Shown: piece after piece, positions 34,414 through 43,551 of the stretch
Numbering within the stretch: the first letter of the stretch is position 1
Layout of the letters: the number at the start of each line of letters is the position of its first letter
NCBI GenBank assembly: GCA_003028315.1
Contig: CP028150.1
Coordinates: 1,488,001 to 1,552,000, forward strand
DNA from: Neisseria mucosa
GTDB taxonomy: Bacteria > Pseudomonadota > Gammaproteobacteria > Burkholderiales > Neisseriaceae
Direction of reading: 5' to 3'
Length of the DNA stretch: 64,000 bases
The notes under the pieces: generated by a model
What the model saw: only the letters and a program-made list of their open reading frames with translations
Told to the model about the DNA's origin: nothing
Databases searched by the model: none
Position numbers and translations under genes: made by a program

Positions 34414-34925
34414 GAGACCTTTGCAAAATTCCCCAAAATCCCCTAAATTCCCACCAAGACATTTAGGGGATTTCCATGAGCACCTTCTTCCAGCAAACCA
34501 CACAAGCCATGATTGCCAAACACATCGACCGCTTCCCACTATTGAAGGTGGATCAGGTGATTGATTGGCACCCGATCGAACAATACCTGAATCGTCAAAA
34601 AACCCGTTACCTCCGAGACCACCGCAACCACCCGCAGACGGAAGCTCAAATGAAGCGTAACCGATATTGATCGAAAACTCGTTATGTGGTTGAACAAAGC
34701 TTTAGTACGCTGCACCGTAAATTCCGCTACACGCAGGCAGCCTATTTCAGGCTGCTCAAAGTGAGTGCGTAAAGCCATCTGAAGGCGATGTGTTTGAACC
34801 TGTTGAAATCCGCCAACAGGCTAAGTATGTCTGTTGCTGCCTAAAAGGCGGCCCGGATGCCTCATTATCAGGTATCCGGGGAGAATTAAGGAGGTGTTTG
34901 GTTAGAATTAGGAGTGATTAGGGAT
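34414..34925 (+). mobile_element. IS5-family remnant with internal deletion
   Basis: The left end begins GAGACCTTTGCAAAATTCCCC, an IS5-type terminus I recognise from neisserial elements. The right end is missing: no matching complement occurs before the next IS at 34969. Only the beginning and end of the transposase gene remain. Confidence 0.75.
34476..34844 (+). pseudogene. IS5-family transposase fragment (deleted, two stops)
   Basis: Residues 1-45 (MSTFFQQTTQAMIAKHIDRFPLLKVDQ... to RYLRDHR) are joined directly to the C-terminal part (QTEAQMKRNRY, then SKTRYVVEQSFSTLHRKFRYTQAAYFRLLKVSA and SHLKAMCLNLLKSANRL). The frame is kept throughout but crosses a TGA after RNRY and a TAA after KVSA. 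Roughly 200 central residues, including most of the DDE core, are gone. Confidence 0.82.
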
Positions 34926-34968
34926 GGAAACAATCTTGGCATAAACCTTACCCCAACGTTTCAATATT

Positions 34969-35824
34969 AGACCTCTTGCGAAAGTATCCTGAAGATTTAC
35001 AATTCCCAAATGAAATACGAAAACCTAATCCAAAGAAGCGACAGGGAATTCAAACGGCTCACAGGTGTAACGCCCGTCCTTTTTCATGAAATGCTGCAAG
35101 TCACCACAGAAGCAGAAAGCCGGAAGGTCAAGTCGGGCAGGCCGCATACGCTCGGTTTGGCAGACCAACTGCTGCTTACCCTAAGTTATCTGCGCCATTA
35201 TCATACCCAACTCGAATTGGCCGCTATCTACGGTCTTTCTGAAAGTAATGTCTGCCGCACCATCCGTAAAACTGAGGACGCTCTCATTCGTTGCAAACGC
35301 TTTTCCCTGCCAAAACACAAGAATCCGGGCGATCAAACGGTCATCATTGACGTTACCGAAAGCCCGATTGAACGTCCCAAAAAAACAGCGGCAGTATTAC
35401 AGCGGCAAGAAAAAGCGACACACGGTTAAAATCCAAGTCATATACGGCAGAGAAACTGAAAAAATCATCAGCATCCAGACGGGGATGGGTGCTCAGCATG
35501 ACATGCGTTTAGCCAAGAAGCACCTTGCAGAGCTTTATCCCTACAAAATAGTCATTGCGGATAGGGGTTATCAAGGATTGGCTAAAACCGGATTACAGAC
35601 CCCGAAAAAGAAATCTAAACATCATCCGCTGAACAAACAGGATAAAGAGGCGAACAGGTGGTTAGGCAAACTCAGAACCGTCATCGAGCACATCAACAGA
35701 AAAATTAAGATATTCAAAATCTTGTCGCTACCTTACCGCAACAGGCGGAAACGGTTCGGGTTAAGGGCAAATCTGATTGCAGGACTGGTTAATGCGATGG
35801 GATGAATATTTTCGCAAGAGGTCT
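34969..35824 (+). mobile_element. IS5-family (IS427-type) insertion element
   Basis: 856 bp with terminal inverted repeats AGACCTCTTGCGAAA (left 34969-34983; right complement ending 35824), one mismatch within the next four bases. ATT occurs immediately outside both ends and may be the target duplication. It holds a transposase split between two frames. Confidence 0.9.
35010..35805 (+). CDS. IS5-family transposase in two frames (A7 slippage site)
   Basis: Frame 1 (35010-35429) gives the helix-turn-helix half: GRPHTLGLADQLLLTLSYLRHYHTQLELAAIYGLSESNVCRTIRKTE and VIIDVTESPIERPKK with the first catalytic aspartate. Frame 2 (open from 35248 to 35805) resumes with QRQYYSGKKKRHTVKIQ, the second aspartate in IVIADRGYQG and the glutamate in KLRTVIEHINRKIK. 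The change occurs at AAAAAAA (35380-35386) and needs a +1 shift. Either programmed frameshifting, known in this IS group, or a homopolymer mutation explains it. The spliced product would be about 264 residues. Confidence 0.82.
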
Positions 35825-36301
35825 ATTCTGAAAACGATAGTTTTTCACTCACACTGTACCCGATTTTCCCCCAGATACGTTTTGCTCTGAAGTAGGATTC
35901 ACCCACCCAATCCTTCAATATCGCGTAAAGGCTTCTATCCCTCACACCCGTAGCCACATACGGACTCAATATTAGTTACAGGCTATATTGATACTTCTGA
36001 TACTGATTTCTACCAGCATACAGCATCGGAAACAGCCAAATCTAAATCAAACAGCTGCAATGACTGATAAAGTCTTAGAGTAATTACACAGAACTTTTGA
36101 TACTTTTCTTTATTTTATCCATAAAATTATCACTACATTATTAAGATAAGATTTACCTCTTGACGCGTTACTGCTTTCAAACGACCTGTCCCACCACAAG
36201 GCCTACCACTCACACCTTACATTTACCCTTAATCCCCCATCCATACCATCCCAAATGTCATGTGTTATACTTTCAGCCATGTTACCTTATTGCCTTTACG
36301 C
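35825..36301. other. Intergenic region between IS5 and the AsmA-like gene
   Basis: 477 bases, moderately AT-rich. No gene, repeat or clear RNA structure is visible apart from a single degenerate DUS half (CAAACGACCTG near 36178). The promoter of the AsmA-like gene must lie towards its right end. Confidence 0.45.
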
Positions 36302-38434
36302 ATGAAAAATCCTCTGCTTAATTCAGGAAAATTTTGGCTGAAAACAGCCGTAACTGCGGTCATCTTTCTCGTTTGCACCGCAGCCACCCTGTATGCATCG
36401 GTTTATGCCCTATTTTCCCCCGAACAAATCGAAGCTTCCGTACAAAACGCCTTCAGCGGAACGGGGCGGAATATCCGCTTCAGCAGCGACATCCGCCGAA
36501 GCTGGTTTCCCCGTCCTACCGTTACCCTAAAAAACGTTACCATTACCCAACCTCAAAGCAACCAAACTGCCTTACATATCAAAGAGACCCATATCGGTTT
36601 GGGCTGGAGCAGCCTGTGGAACGATCACCCGGTCATCGAAAAATGGGTTATTACAGGTGCAGATGCCGTGTTATCGCGCACCGATGACGGCAAATGGAAC
36701 CTGCAAGACCTGTTACATCCTTCCCACCCTACTTCTTTAAACCGTCTGATTATAGAAAACAGCTCTCTGCATATGAACATCGCAGGGCAAACACATATTA
36801 TCGACAATTTTTATCTAAACATCCGCAACAACGGGGCTGACGGCCGTCCCTTCAAAATCAACGGCAGCCTGCGCCGCTCAAATCAACCCATCCAATGGCA
36901 GGGTAGCGGCGTGTTTAATGCCTCTGAAACCGGATGGAACATTCCCAATTTACTTTGGGAAGCATCTATTGCTGAAAAAGAAAACAAACTGTCCGCTGAT
37001 GGAAGCGGCACATGGACGTGGTCGTCTGAAAACAACTCCCTACAAGCAGACAACCTCAGTCTGCGTACGGATAATCCTACCCAAAATTTTCACCTGACCG
37101 CGCAAATTCCCCATTTATCCTTGAAAAACAATGTATTGAATATTCCATCACTTAATGGTGCATTTACAGCAGGCAAGCCGGAAAGCCAATGGAACGGCTC
37201 ATTCAAACTCGACAAAGCAAGCATCCGCACCAGCGTTGCCACATTGGATAACTTTGAATTCAACGCCAGCAACAAAAATGCCGTCCATCAGACCAATTTA
37301 ACCCTGACAGGCCCTCTGCTGTGGCAGCAAAACAAAGGATTGCAATCATCTTCAATCAATCTGACCACATTGCAGGATACGGTCAACCGCCTACCCAATC
37401 CTCGCTTTATCAGCCAATTAACCGGCTCATTTAACTGGAACGGCAAAGAAAACTGGCAAGGGGATTTCAAAGGCACATTCGACCGCCAACCCCTTGCTCT
37501 TGTCTTCAAATATCAACCAACGGAAGAACAAACACCTCTTTTGGAAGCCGGGATTGCCCTGCAAAAACTCTCATTGCTCCCCTATTGGGATGATATACAG
37601 GCAAACTCCGGATCAGGCTACCCTGCAATCCTCAACAACGGCCCAATCCCAAGAATTGATGCCAGTATCAAAATCGGCAATATCCAAATACCCGGCCTGC
37701 AACTGGACAATATTGAAACCCTGCTGAATGCCGACAAAGAACATATCACCCTAAGCCATTTTAAAGCGGGTCTCTACGGCGGTCAGACAGAAGGCGGTAT
37801 CAGTATGGCAAACACAACTCCGCCTACCTACCATCTCCAACAAGATGCCCAAAACGTACAAATCCGACCATTGCTGCAAGATTTGTTCGGTTTTCACAGC
37901 TTCAGCGGCAACGGAGATGCCATCATCGATTTGACAGCACGGGGTAACAACCGCAAACAACTTATCCAATCCCTACAAGGGATGCTGACCCTCAATATTT
38001 TGGATGGGGCATGGAAAGGTATAGATATAAATAACATCCTCAAAAACGGTATTTCCGCACAACAATCCAGCGGCGAGCATGTTCAAACCCCTTTCCACCG
38101 TTTTACCCTCAATAGCGAAATAGACAAGGGCATCAGCCACCACATCAATACCGAATTGTTTTCCGAACATTTACACATAGTCAGCAACGGCTACACCGAT
38201 CTGAATACGCAAGAACTATCCGAGAACCTACTTATCCGTAACACACTCAATCCTTCCGCCAAACCCATACCGATCAAAATACGGGGCAATGTCGCTAATC
38301 CGTCCGTTACACTCGACTACAACCGTATTACCCACGGACTGAACAATCCCAAAGAAAAACAAAAAGCATTGGAACAAACATTGCGCGAGCAATGGCATTG
38401 GCTCAATCCGGAACGAAAACAAGCAGATAAATAA
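36302..38434 (+). CDS. AsmA-family protein
   Basis: 710 residues with an N-terminal membrane anchor (FWLKTAVTAVIFLVCTAATLYASVYALF, about 10-37). The AsmA N-terminal module follows (PEQIEASVQNAFSGTGRNIRFSSDIRRSWFPRPTVTLKNVTI), then a long beta-rich periplasmic body, and the C-terminal AsmA_2 block LIQSLQGMLTLNILDGAWKGIDINNILKNG. Such proteins form bridges or chaperone-like grooves for lipid traffic or outer-membrane assembly. The ATG at 36302 is preferred because it directly precedes the anchor. A DUS is read as WSSENN near residue 242. Confidence 0.87.
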   Translation: MKNPLLNSGKFWLKTAVTAVIFLVCTAATLYASVYALFSPEQIEASVQNAFSGTGRNIRFSSDIRRSWFPRPTVTLKNVTITQPQSNQTALHIKETHIGLGWSSLWNDHPVIEKWVITGADAVLSRTDDGKWNLQDLLHPSHPTSLNRLIIENSSLHMNIAGQTHIIDNFYLNIRNNGADGRPFKINGSLRRSNQPIQWQGSGVFNASETGWNIPNLLWEASIAEKENKLSADGSGTWTWSSENNSLQADNLSLRTDNPTQNFHLTAQIPHLSLKNNVLNIPSLNGAFTAGKPESQWNGSFKLDKASIRTSVATLDNFEFNASNKNAVHQTNLTLTGPLLWQQNKGLQSSSINLTTLQDTVNRLPNPRFISQLTGSFNWNGKENWQGDFKGTFDRQPLALVFKYQPTEEQTPLLEAGIALQKLSLLPYWDDIQANSGSGYPAILNNGPIPRIDASIKIGNIQIPGLQLDNIETLLNADKEHITLSHFKAGLYGGQTEGGISMANTTPPTYHLQQDAQNVQIRPLLQDLFGFHSFSGNGDAIIDLTARGNNRKQLIQSLQGMLTLNILDGAWKGIDINNILKNGISAQQSSGEHVQTPFHRFTLNSEIDKGISHHINTELFSEHLHIVSNGYTDLNTQELSENLLIRNTLNPSAKPIPIKIRGNVANPSVTLDYNRITHGLNNPKEKQKALEQTLREQWHWLNPERKQADK

Positions 38435-38479
38435 AAAAGGTCGTCTGAAAATCCAATCATGGTTTTCAGACGACCTTTT
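38434..38479. terminator. Shared DUS hairpin between the AsmA-like gene and gap
   Basis: An inverted DUS pair flanked by A6 and T4 runs, lying between convergent genes with 20-25 bases on either side. Confidence 0.75.
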
Positions 38480-38499
38480 GGCATCTTCGACAATCCGTT

Positions 38500-39531
38500 T
38501 TATTCAAACGGGCGCACTTCCAAACCGAACATACGACGGGCAGTGTTCAGCATTTGGCAGCTGAAGCCCCACTCGTTGTCGTACCAGGCGAACACTTTAA
38601 CCATATTACCGTCGGTTACTTTGGTCAGCGTCGCATCAAAGGTGCTGGCTTGGGTGGTGTGGTTAAAGTCCATAGACACCAGCGGCAGCGTGTTGTAGCC
38701 CAACACGCCTTTCAGACGACCTTCTTCTGAGGCGGCCTTCATCAGCGCATTGATTTCTTCGACACTCGTATCGCGCGCGGCTTGGAAGCTCAAGTCCACC
38801 AATGAAACATTGACGGTCGGCACGCGGATGGCAAGGCCGTCGAGTTTGCCTTTCAATTCGGGCAAGACCAAACCGACGGCTTTTGCCGCGCCGGTTTTGG
38901 TCGGAATCATGTTTTCCACACCGCTGCGGGCGCGGCGCAAGTCTTTATGGCGCACGTCGGTCACGGTTTGGTCGTTGGTCAGGGCGTGAATGGTGGTCAT
39001 CGCACCTTTGACGATGCCGATGTTTTCGCTCAATACTTTGGCAACGGGGGCGAGGCAGTTGGTGGTGCAGGAAGCATTGGAGATGACGGTCATGTCGTCG
39101 GTAATCACGTCGTCGTTCACACCGTAGACGATGGTCGCGTCAACATCAGCCTCGCCCGGTGCGGAAATCAGCACTTTTTTCGCGCCGCTTTCAAGATGGA
39201 CATTGGCTTTGGATTTGCTGGTGAACGAGCCGGTGCATTCCATCACCAAGTCCACGCCCAAGTCGCGCCAGGGCAGTTCGGCAGGGTTGCGGGTGGAGAA
39301 GAATGGGATTTTGCGGCCGTTGATGATGAGGTGGGTCGCATCGTGGGAAATGTCAGCATTAAAGCGGCCGTGGACGGTATCGAATTTGGTCAGATGGGCG
39401 TTGGTTTCGAGGCTACCGCTGGCGTTGACAGCGACGACTTCAAGTTGGTCTTGCAGGTTGTAATCGTAGATGGCGCGTAATACTTGGCGGCCGATGCGGC
39501 CATATCCGTTAATGGCGACTTTAATGCCCAT
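38500..39531 (-). CDS. gapA-2: Glyceraldehyde-3-phosphate dehydrogenase, GapB-like
   Basis: 343 residues. GINGYGRIGRQVLRA is the dinucleotide-binding loop; SNASCTTNCLAPV holds the catalytic cysteine and DQTVTDVRHKDLRRARSG follows. Where NAD-specific enzymes have an aspartate after the second strand (VAINDL), this protein has VAVNASGSLETNAHLTKFDTVHGRF, as in the NADP-preferring gluconeogenic GapB of Bacillus. It is therefore more likely the anabolic paralogue than the glycolytic one; the symbol follows the neisserial naming and is tentative. A DUS is read as EEGRLKGVLG near residue 275. Confidence 0.9.
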   Translation of the reverse strand: MGIKVAINGYGRIGRQVLRAIYDYNLQDQLEVVAVNASGSLETNAHLTKFDTVHGRFNADISHDATHLIINGRKIPFFSTRNPAELPWRDLGVDLVMECTGSFTSKSKANVHLESGAKKVLISAPGEADVDATIVYGVNDDVITDDMTVISNASCTTNCLAPVAKVLSENIGIVKGAMTTIHALTNDQTVTDVRHKDLRRARSGVENMIPTKTGAAKAVGLVLPELKGKLDGLAIRVPTVNVSLVDLSFQAARDTSVEEINALMKAASEEGRLKGVLGYNTLPLVSMDFNHTTQASTFDATLTKVTDGNMVKVFAWYDNEWGFSCQMLNTARRMFGLEVRPFE

Positions 39532-39573
39532 GGTTTTTCCTCTGTTACGGTTGGATAAAGGTTTGCGACCCGA

Positions 39574-39601
39574 ATTATATCAAAAATGTAGTTTGATGTA
39601 A
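39574..39601 (-). promoter_or_regulatory. Candidate promoter of gap
   Basis: On the minus strand, TTACAT and a perfect TATAAT are separated by 16 bp, with the -10 about 43 bases upstream of the start codon. Confidence 0.5.
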
Positions 39602-39731
39602 TTAATGTTTTATCAATCCAGTTATACCTTTCCCATCATCCGTTTTTTCAGACGACCCATTAGGTAATTTTATGAAATATTGCATCAAAACAAAGTATCA
39701 TCCCCTTTTTTCCTCTCCTCATCCCTCAAAA

Positions 39732-40250
39732 ATGAAACGCCTGCCATCACGCATCAAATCACTCTCCTTATCCTTTTTACAGGCAATAGTCATTTTCGCC
39801 TTCTTATCGGCCGTTGCTGATTGGTGGCGCAAACCCGAACCGCCCGTGCAAATGTCGTCCGAACCGCTGCACCTGCTTTCAGGAGAAACGCTGACACCTG
39901 CCTTACTTAGTACAAACCGTACCGCCGTCCTTTATGTATGGGGAGACTGGTGCCATATCTGCGCCTATACCTCGCCTACTATTTCCCGGCTTGCCGAAGA
40001 CGGCATTCCTGTTGTCGGTATTGCCCTGCACTCCGGTGCGGATGAGCATATCCGTACCTATATGTCGGAAAAACATCTCGACTTTCCTACGGTCAACGAC
40101 AACGACGGACGCTTGGCGCAAAAATGGAAAGTTTCCGTTACCCCGAGCATTATCCTGATTAAAAACGGAAAAATGGTTCACTTTACCTCAGGAATCAACA
40201 CTTATTGGGGATTGCGCACCAGAATTTTCATATCGGATCTGTTCTATTAA
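39732..40250 (+). CDS. Membrane-anchored thioredoxin-like disulfide oxidoreductase
   Basis: 172 residues. A signal anchor (SLSLSFLQAIVIFAFLSAVADWW, about 10-32) places a TlpA/ScsD-type thioredoxin domain in the periplasm. The active site is GDWCHICAYTSPTI (CxxC = C-H-I-C), and the cis-proline is in VSVTPSIILIKNGK. The ATG at 39732 directly precedes a basic N-terminus; an earlier ATG (39672) adds 20 residues without obvious value. The redox partner is unknown. Confidence 0.82.
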   Translation: MKRLPSRIKSLSLSFLQAIVIFAFLSAVADWWRKPEPPVQMSSEPLHLLSGETLTPALLSTNRTAVLYVWGDWCHICAYTSPTISRLAEDGIPVVGIALHSGADEHIRTYMSEKHLDFPTVNDNDGRLAQKWKVSVTPSIILIKNGKMVHFTSGINTYWGLRTRIFISDLFY

Positions 40251-40591
40251 TGCTATCCTGTTAAATCCTTTAATATATAAAGAACTCAAATCCTGCGCAG
40301 TACATGACCCTGCGAAGTAAATATTCGTTTATTGAAAAAATAAACCGCCCCTTGCCAGCGCAACTGATGATTTTGTTGAGGTTATGTCAAAAATAGACTA
40401 ATATACAAACATAAGAAAATACGGAACATTACTATCAAAACAAACTTACGGAATGTTATCTGATTTTTGGTTTGATACTTTGCTCCCACGCATCCGCCGC
40501 TTTCACAGGGCTCTTATAATGACAATACAGCCTTTACAAATCTGCCTCCACGCTTCAAAGGTTTGTTTATCGGTAACAACGGAGACCCCTC
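40251..40591. other. Intergenic region upstream of farR
   Basis: 341 bases, AT-rich. It holds the candidate farR promoter at 40376-40404 and nothing else recognisable; unusually for this window it contains no DUS. Confidence 0.5.
40376..40404 (+). promoter_or_regulatory. Candidate promoter upstream of farR
   Basis: TTGAGG (40376-40381), 17-bp spacer, TAATAT (40399-40404). It is about 190 bases before the farR start, leaving a long leader. Confidence 0.4.
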
Positions 40592-41029
40592 ATGCCCAAC
40601 CAATCCAAACATGCGTCTATTAACATCGGCCTGATTCAAGCGCGGGAAGCGTTGATGACCCAATTCCGTCCTATTCTGAACCAAGCCAATATCACCGACC
40701 AGCAATGGCGAATCATCCGCCTGCTTGCCGAAAACGGCACATTGGACTTTCAAGACCTTGCCAATCAAGCATGCATCCTGCGCCCCAGCCTGACCGGCAT
40801 TTTGACCCGCTTGGAAAAAGCAGGCCTCGTCGTGCGTCTGAAGCCGTCCAACGACCAACGCCGCGTCTATTTGAAGCTGACAAACGAAGGAGAAAAACTT
40901 TTCGAATCCATCGGCGCGCAAGTGGACGAACGTTACGATGCCATTGAGCAAGTGCTTTCCAAAGAAAAAATGCTCGAACTCAAAGAGCTGCTGACGGCGC
41001 TGTCGAAAATTGAACAGCACCTGAAATAA
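40592..41029 (+). CDS. farR: MarR-family regulator FarR (HpaR-like)
   Basis: 145 residues with the MarR winged helix: ITDQQWRIIRLLAENGTLDFQDLANQACILRPSLTGILTRLEKAGLVVRLKPSNDQRRVYLKLT. It reads almost the same as the gonococcal FarR I recall, which represses the farAB fatty-acid efflux pump and controls other genes. The gene is followed 12 bases later by a flavin reductase; MarR proteins next to hpaC are called HpaR in aromatic-degrading bacteria. The farAB genes are not in this window. Confidence 0.9.
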   Translation: MPNQSKHASINIGLIQAREALMTQFRPILNQANITDQQWRIIRLLAENGTLDFQDLANQACILRPSLTGILTRLEKAGLVVRLKPSNDQRRVYLKLTNEGEKLFESIGAQVDERYDAIEQVLSKEKMLELKELLTALSKIEQHLK

Positions 41030-41041
41030 AAAGCACGACGA

Positions 41042-41542
41042 ATGACAGATTCGGCATACACACTCAAGCATCCGTTCAGGGATGCCATGGCATCCTGCGC
41101 CGCAGGCGTACACGTTATCACGACCGATGGAGAATCCGGCCGTTACGGTATTACCATGACTGCCGTTACCCCCGTTACAGACGAACCGCCGACCATTATG
41201 CTCTGCATCAACCGCAAGGCGGCAATCATTCCGATTCTTCAGACAAACCGCGACTTGTGCATCAATACCCTGTCCGAAAGCCAACAGGACATCGCAGAAC
41301 ACTTTGCCGGCCTGACTGGGCTTTCCCCTGAAGAACGCTTTGCCTACCATATTTGGAACAGGGGCAAAACCGGGCAACTTGAAGTCGAAGACGCACTGGC
41401 GCATCTGCACGGACGTATCGTTTCACAACACGAAATCGGGACGCATTTTATCTTTTACGTTGAAATCAACGAAATCAAAAATTCCGGCACACATCCTCCG
41501 GCTTTATTATATTTCCGACGGCAATTCAAATCTTTGGAATAA
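41042..41542 (+). CDS. hpaC: Flavin reductase, HpaC type
   Basis: 166 residues of the flavin-reductase-like split barrel: FRDAMASCAAGVHVITTDGESGRYGITMTAVTPVTDEPPTIMLCINRKAAI, then DLCINTLSESQQDIAEHFAG. Such proteins use NADH to reduce free FAD or FMN for a partner monooxygenase (HpaB in E. coli). No hpaB-type oxygenase is in the window, so its partner is unknown. Cotranscribed with farR. Confidence 0.85.
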   Translation: MTDSAYTLKHPFRDAMASCAAGVHVITTDGESGRYGITMTAVTPVTDEPPTIMLCINRKAAIIPILQTNRDLCINTLSESQQDIAEHFAGLTGLSPEERFAYHIWNRGKTGQLEVEDALAHLHGRIVSQHEIGTHFIFYVEINEIKNSGTHPPALLYFRRQFKSLE

Positions 41543-41558
41543 AGCTCCCCAAGCTCGC

Positions 41559-41600
41559 AAGGTCGTCTGAAACCATCAGATTTCATTTTCAGACGACCTT
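41559..41600 (+). terminator. Inverted DUS hairpin ending farR-hpaC
   Basis: The DUS arms enclose a 14-base loop; it lies 17 bases after the hpaC stop and before murU. Confidence 0.7.
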
Positions 41601-41666
41601 GAATCAGCCTCCCCAATTCCGACAGACTGCCCATCATTTCATTATCCAAACTTATCCATCTCCCCC

Positions 41667-42362
41667 ATGAAAGCAATGATACTTGCCGCGGGACGCGGCG
41701 AACGGATGCGCCCGCTGACCGACCATACCCCCAAACCCCTGCTTCAAGTCGGCAGCGAACCCTTAATCGGCTGGCACTTACGTCGTCTGAAAACCGCAGG
41801 CTTCACCGAAATCGTCATCAATCATGCCTGGCTCGGCGAACAAATCGAAACCACGCTCGGCGACGGCTCGCAATACGGCGTACGCATCGCCTATTCCCCT
41901 GAAAAAGCAGGCGGCTTGGAAACCGCAGGCGGCATTGCCACTGCCCTACCCCTGCTTGGCGACGCACCATTCCTCGTTGTCAATGGCGACGTACTGACCG
42001 ACATCGACTTTTCCAAAGCCCGACAGGCCGCCGAAGCATTGCCCCATTCAGACAAACTCGCCTGCCTATGGCTGGTTGACAACCCGCCGCACAATCCCAA
42101 CGGAGACTTCGCCCTGCTTGCCAACGGCTTAGCCTCTTCAGACAAATCAGCAGGCGAAGCCTTGACTTTCAGCGGCGTAGGTGTTTACCGTCCCGAACTC
42201 TTCCGCGATACACCGCCGCACCATCCGGCCAAACTCGCCCCCCTCCTGCGCCAAGCAATGAACGAAGGAAAGGTTGACGCGCAAAAACACAACGGTCTTT
42301 GGTTGGATGTCGGAACGGTAGAGCGGCTGAACGAAGCAACCCAAATCGTACAAAACTGGTAA
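41667..42362 (+). CDS. murU: N-acetylmuramate alpha-1-phosphate uridylyltransferase
   Basis: A nucleotidyltransferase that makes UDP-MurNAc from MurNAc-1-phosphate in the cell-wall recycling bypass known from Pseudomonas and Neisseria. 231 residues; MKAMILAAGRGERMRPLTDHTPKPLLQVG is the nucleotide-binding N-terminus, ETAGGIATALPLLG and VVNGDVLTDIDF carry the metal-binding aspartate, and FSGVGVYRPELF is typical. In other bacteria amgK often precedes murU; here hpaC does. A DUS is read as RRLKTAGF. Confidence 0.88.
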   Translation: MKAMILAAGRGERMRPLTDHTPKPLLQVGSEPLIGWHLRRLKTAGFTEIVINHAWLGEQIETTLGDGSQYGVRIAYSPEKAGGLETAGGIATALPLLGDAPFLVVNGDVLTDIDFSKARQAAEALPHSDKLACLWLVDNPPHNPNGDFALLANGLASSDKSAGEALTFSGVGVYRPELFRDTPPHHPAKLAPLLRQAMNEGKVDAQKHNGLWLDVGTVERLNEATQIVQNW

Positions 42363-42386
42363 TCCTCCATCTTGATTTAAAAATAA

Positions 42387-42430
42387 AAAGGTCGTCTGAA
42401 ACCCGTTTCCAAGTTTTCAGACGACCTTTT
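42387..42430. terminator. Shared DUS hairpin between murU and the EamA gene
   Basis: An inverted DUS pair with outer A and T runs in the short gap between convergent genes. Confidence 0.75.
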
Positions 42431-42438
42431 ATTGTCCT

Positions 42439-43338
42439 TTATCTTTCATCAACCGCTTTCTGTCTTGCCTTCATCCACCCGTTTGCCATCATCAGGCATA
42501 ACCCCGACCAAATCAAACCATAGCTGATTAAAGCCCCGGGCTGCAAAGGTTCGCCCAAAAACGTTACCGATACGGCAAACAGCAAAACAGGCTCCAAATA
42601 ACTCATCATGCCGAAGACAGCGACCGGCAATAATTGATTTGCCTTCAGGTTCAAATGCATGGCTACCGCGCTGTTTATCCCCAGCAATACCACCAACCCC
42701 GCCAATACGGGCATATCGGCAATCAAACCTAACGTATCCGTAAAAAATACGATATACACCAGCGCGCACGGCGCAATCAACATCAAATCCAACGTCAATC
42801 CGACCAAAGGCGGCACGCCCAACCTTCGCCGCAGCAGGTAATACACAGGATAAGTGCCGAACACCCACACCGTCGCCCACGAAAACGCACCCATCCGCAG
42901 CCATTCCCACGCCACGCCGGCGCACGCCAGCATGACAGCCGCCGTTTGCAGGCGGTTGAGGCGTTCTTTAAACCAAATCCGCCCGCACAACATCATAGCC
43001 AGCGGAAACAGAAAATAGCCCATCGCCACATTCACGCCCTCCCCGTTGACGGGCGACCAGACAAACAGCCACAACTGGCTCGCAAAAACAGGGGTGGGCA
43101 GGAAAATCAACAGCCAGCGTTTCCAATCCCGGCCGACGCCGCGTATAAATCTGTCTGCCGCCTGCCAGCCGCCCACCATCCCCATCAGGCCAAACAAAGC
43201 CGCCAGCATCGCCACCATCCGCCAAGCGAAGACTTCCGTCCCCGTCATCGGCTTCATCCAAATTCCGTATAAAAACAACACAACAAACAAAATATTGGAC
43301 AACGCCGCCGCAATCAGACCTTTCGACAAATCCGTCAT
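42439..43338 (-). CDS. EamA-family (RarD-like) drug/metabolite transporter
   Basis: 299 residues with ten predicted spans and an internal duplication. LSNILFVVLFLYGIWMKPMTGTEVFAWRMVAMLAALFGLM near the start is RarD-like (E. coli RarD is 296 residues). FVWSPVNGEGVNVAMGYFLFPLAMMLCGRIWFKERLNRLQTAAVMLACAGV is the classic EamA helix 4-5 block with the conserved E-R-L. Substrate unknown. Confidence 0.85.
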   Translation of the reverse strand: MTDLSKGLIAAALSNILFVVLFLYGIWMKPMTGTEVFAWRMVAMLAALFGLMGMVGGWQAADRFIRGVGRDWKRWLLIFLPTPVFASQLWLFVWSPVNGEGVNVAMGYFLFPLAMMLCGRIWFKERLNRLQTAAVMLACAGVAWEWLRMGAFSWATVWVFGTYPVYYLLRRRLGVPPLVGLTLDLMLIAPCALVYIVFFTDTLGLIADMPVLAGLVVLLGINSAVAMHLNLKANQLLPVAVFGMMSYLEPVLLFAVSVTFLGEPLQPGALISYGLIWSGLCLMMANGWMKARQKAVDER

Positions 43339-43493
43339 TTCAGACGACCTTATGCAATAAATAAAAGGTGTATTGTAGAATAACCTTATAGGAACTTCCC
43401 GTATTTATCTTGTTCTCGTATTTTATTTTTTAGTTTTGAAATATATTTTTCTGCTTAAACAAACCGACAGCGGAATATCACACCCCCAAACCT

Positions 43494-43538
43494 AAAGGTC
43501 GTCTGAAATCCGGTTTCCCGTTTTCAGACGACCTTTTT
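43494..43538 (-). terminator. Inverted DUS hairpin downstream of luxS
   Basis: The DUS pair lies 14 bases past the luxS stop codon. The minus-strand side ends in CTTTAGG, so the T-run is short. Confidence 0.65.
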
Positions 43539-43551
43539 TCAAGCATATCGT

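Noticed and set aside
35380..35386. A7 tract considered as a phase-variation switch of a surface gene
   Set aside because: It lies in a transposase; no long homopolymer or tetranucleotide repeat typical of neisserial phase variation was seen elsewhere in the window.
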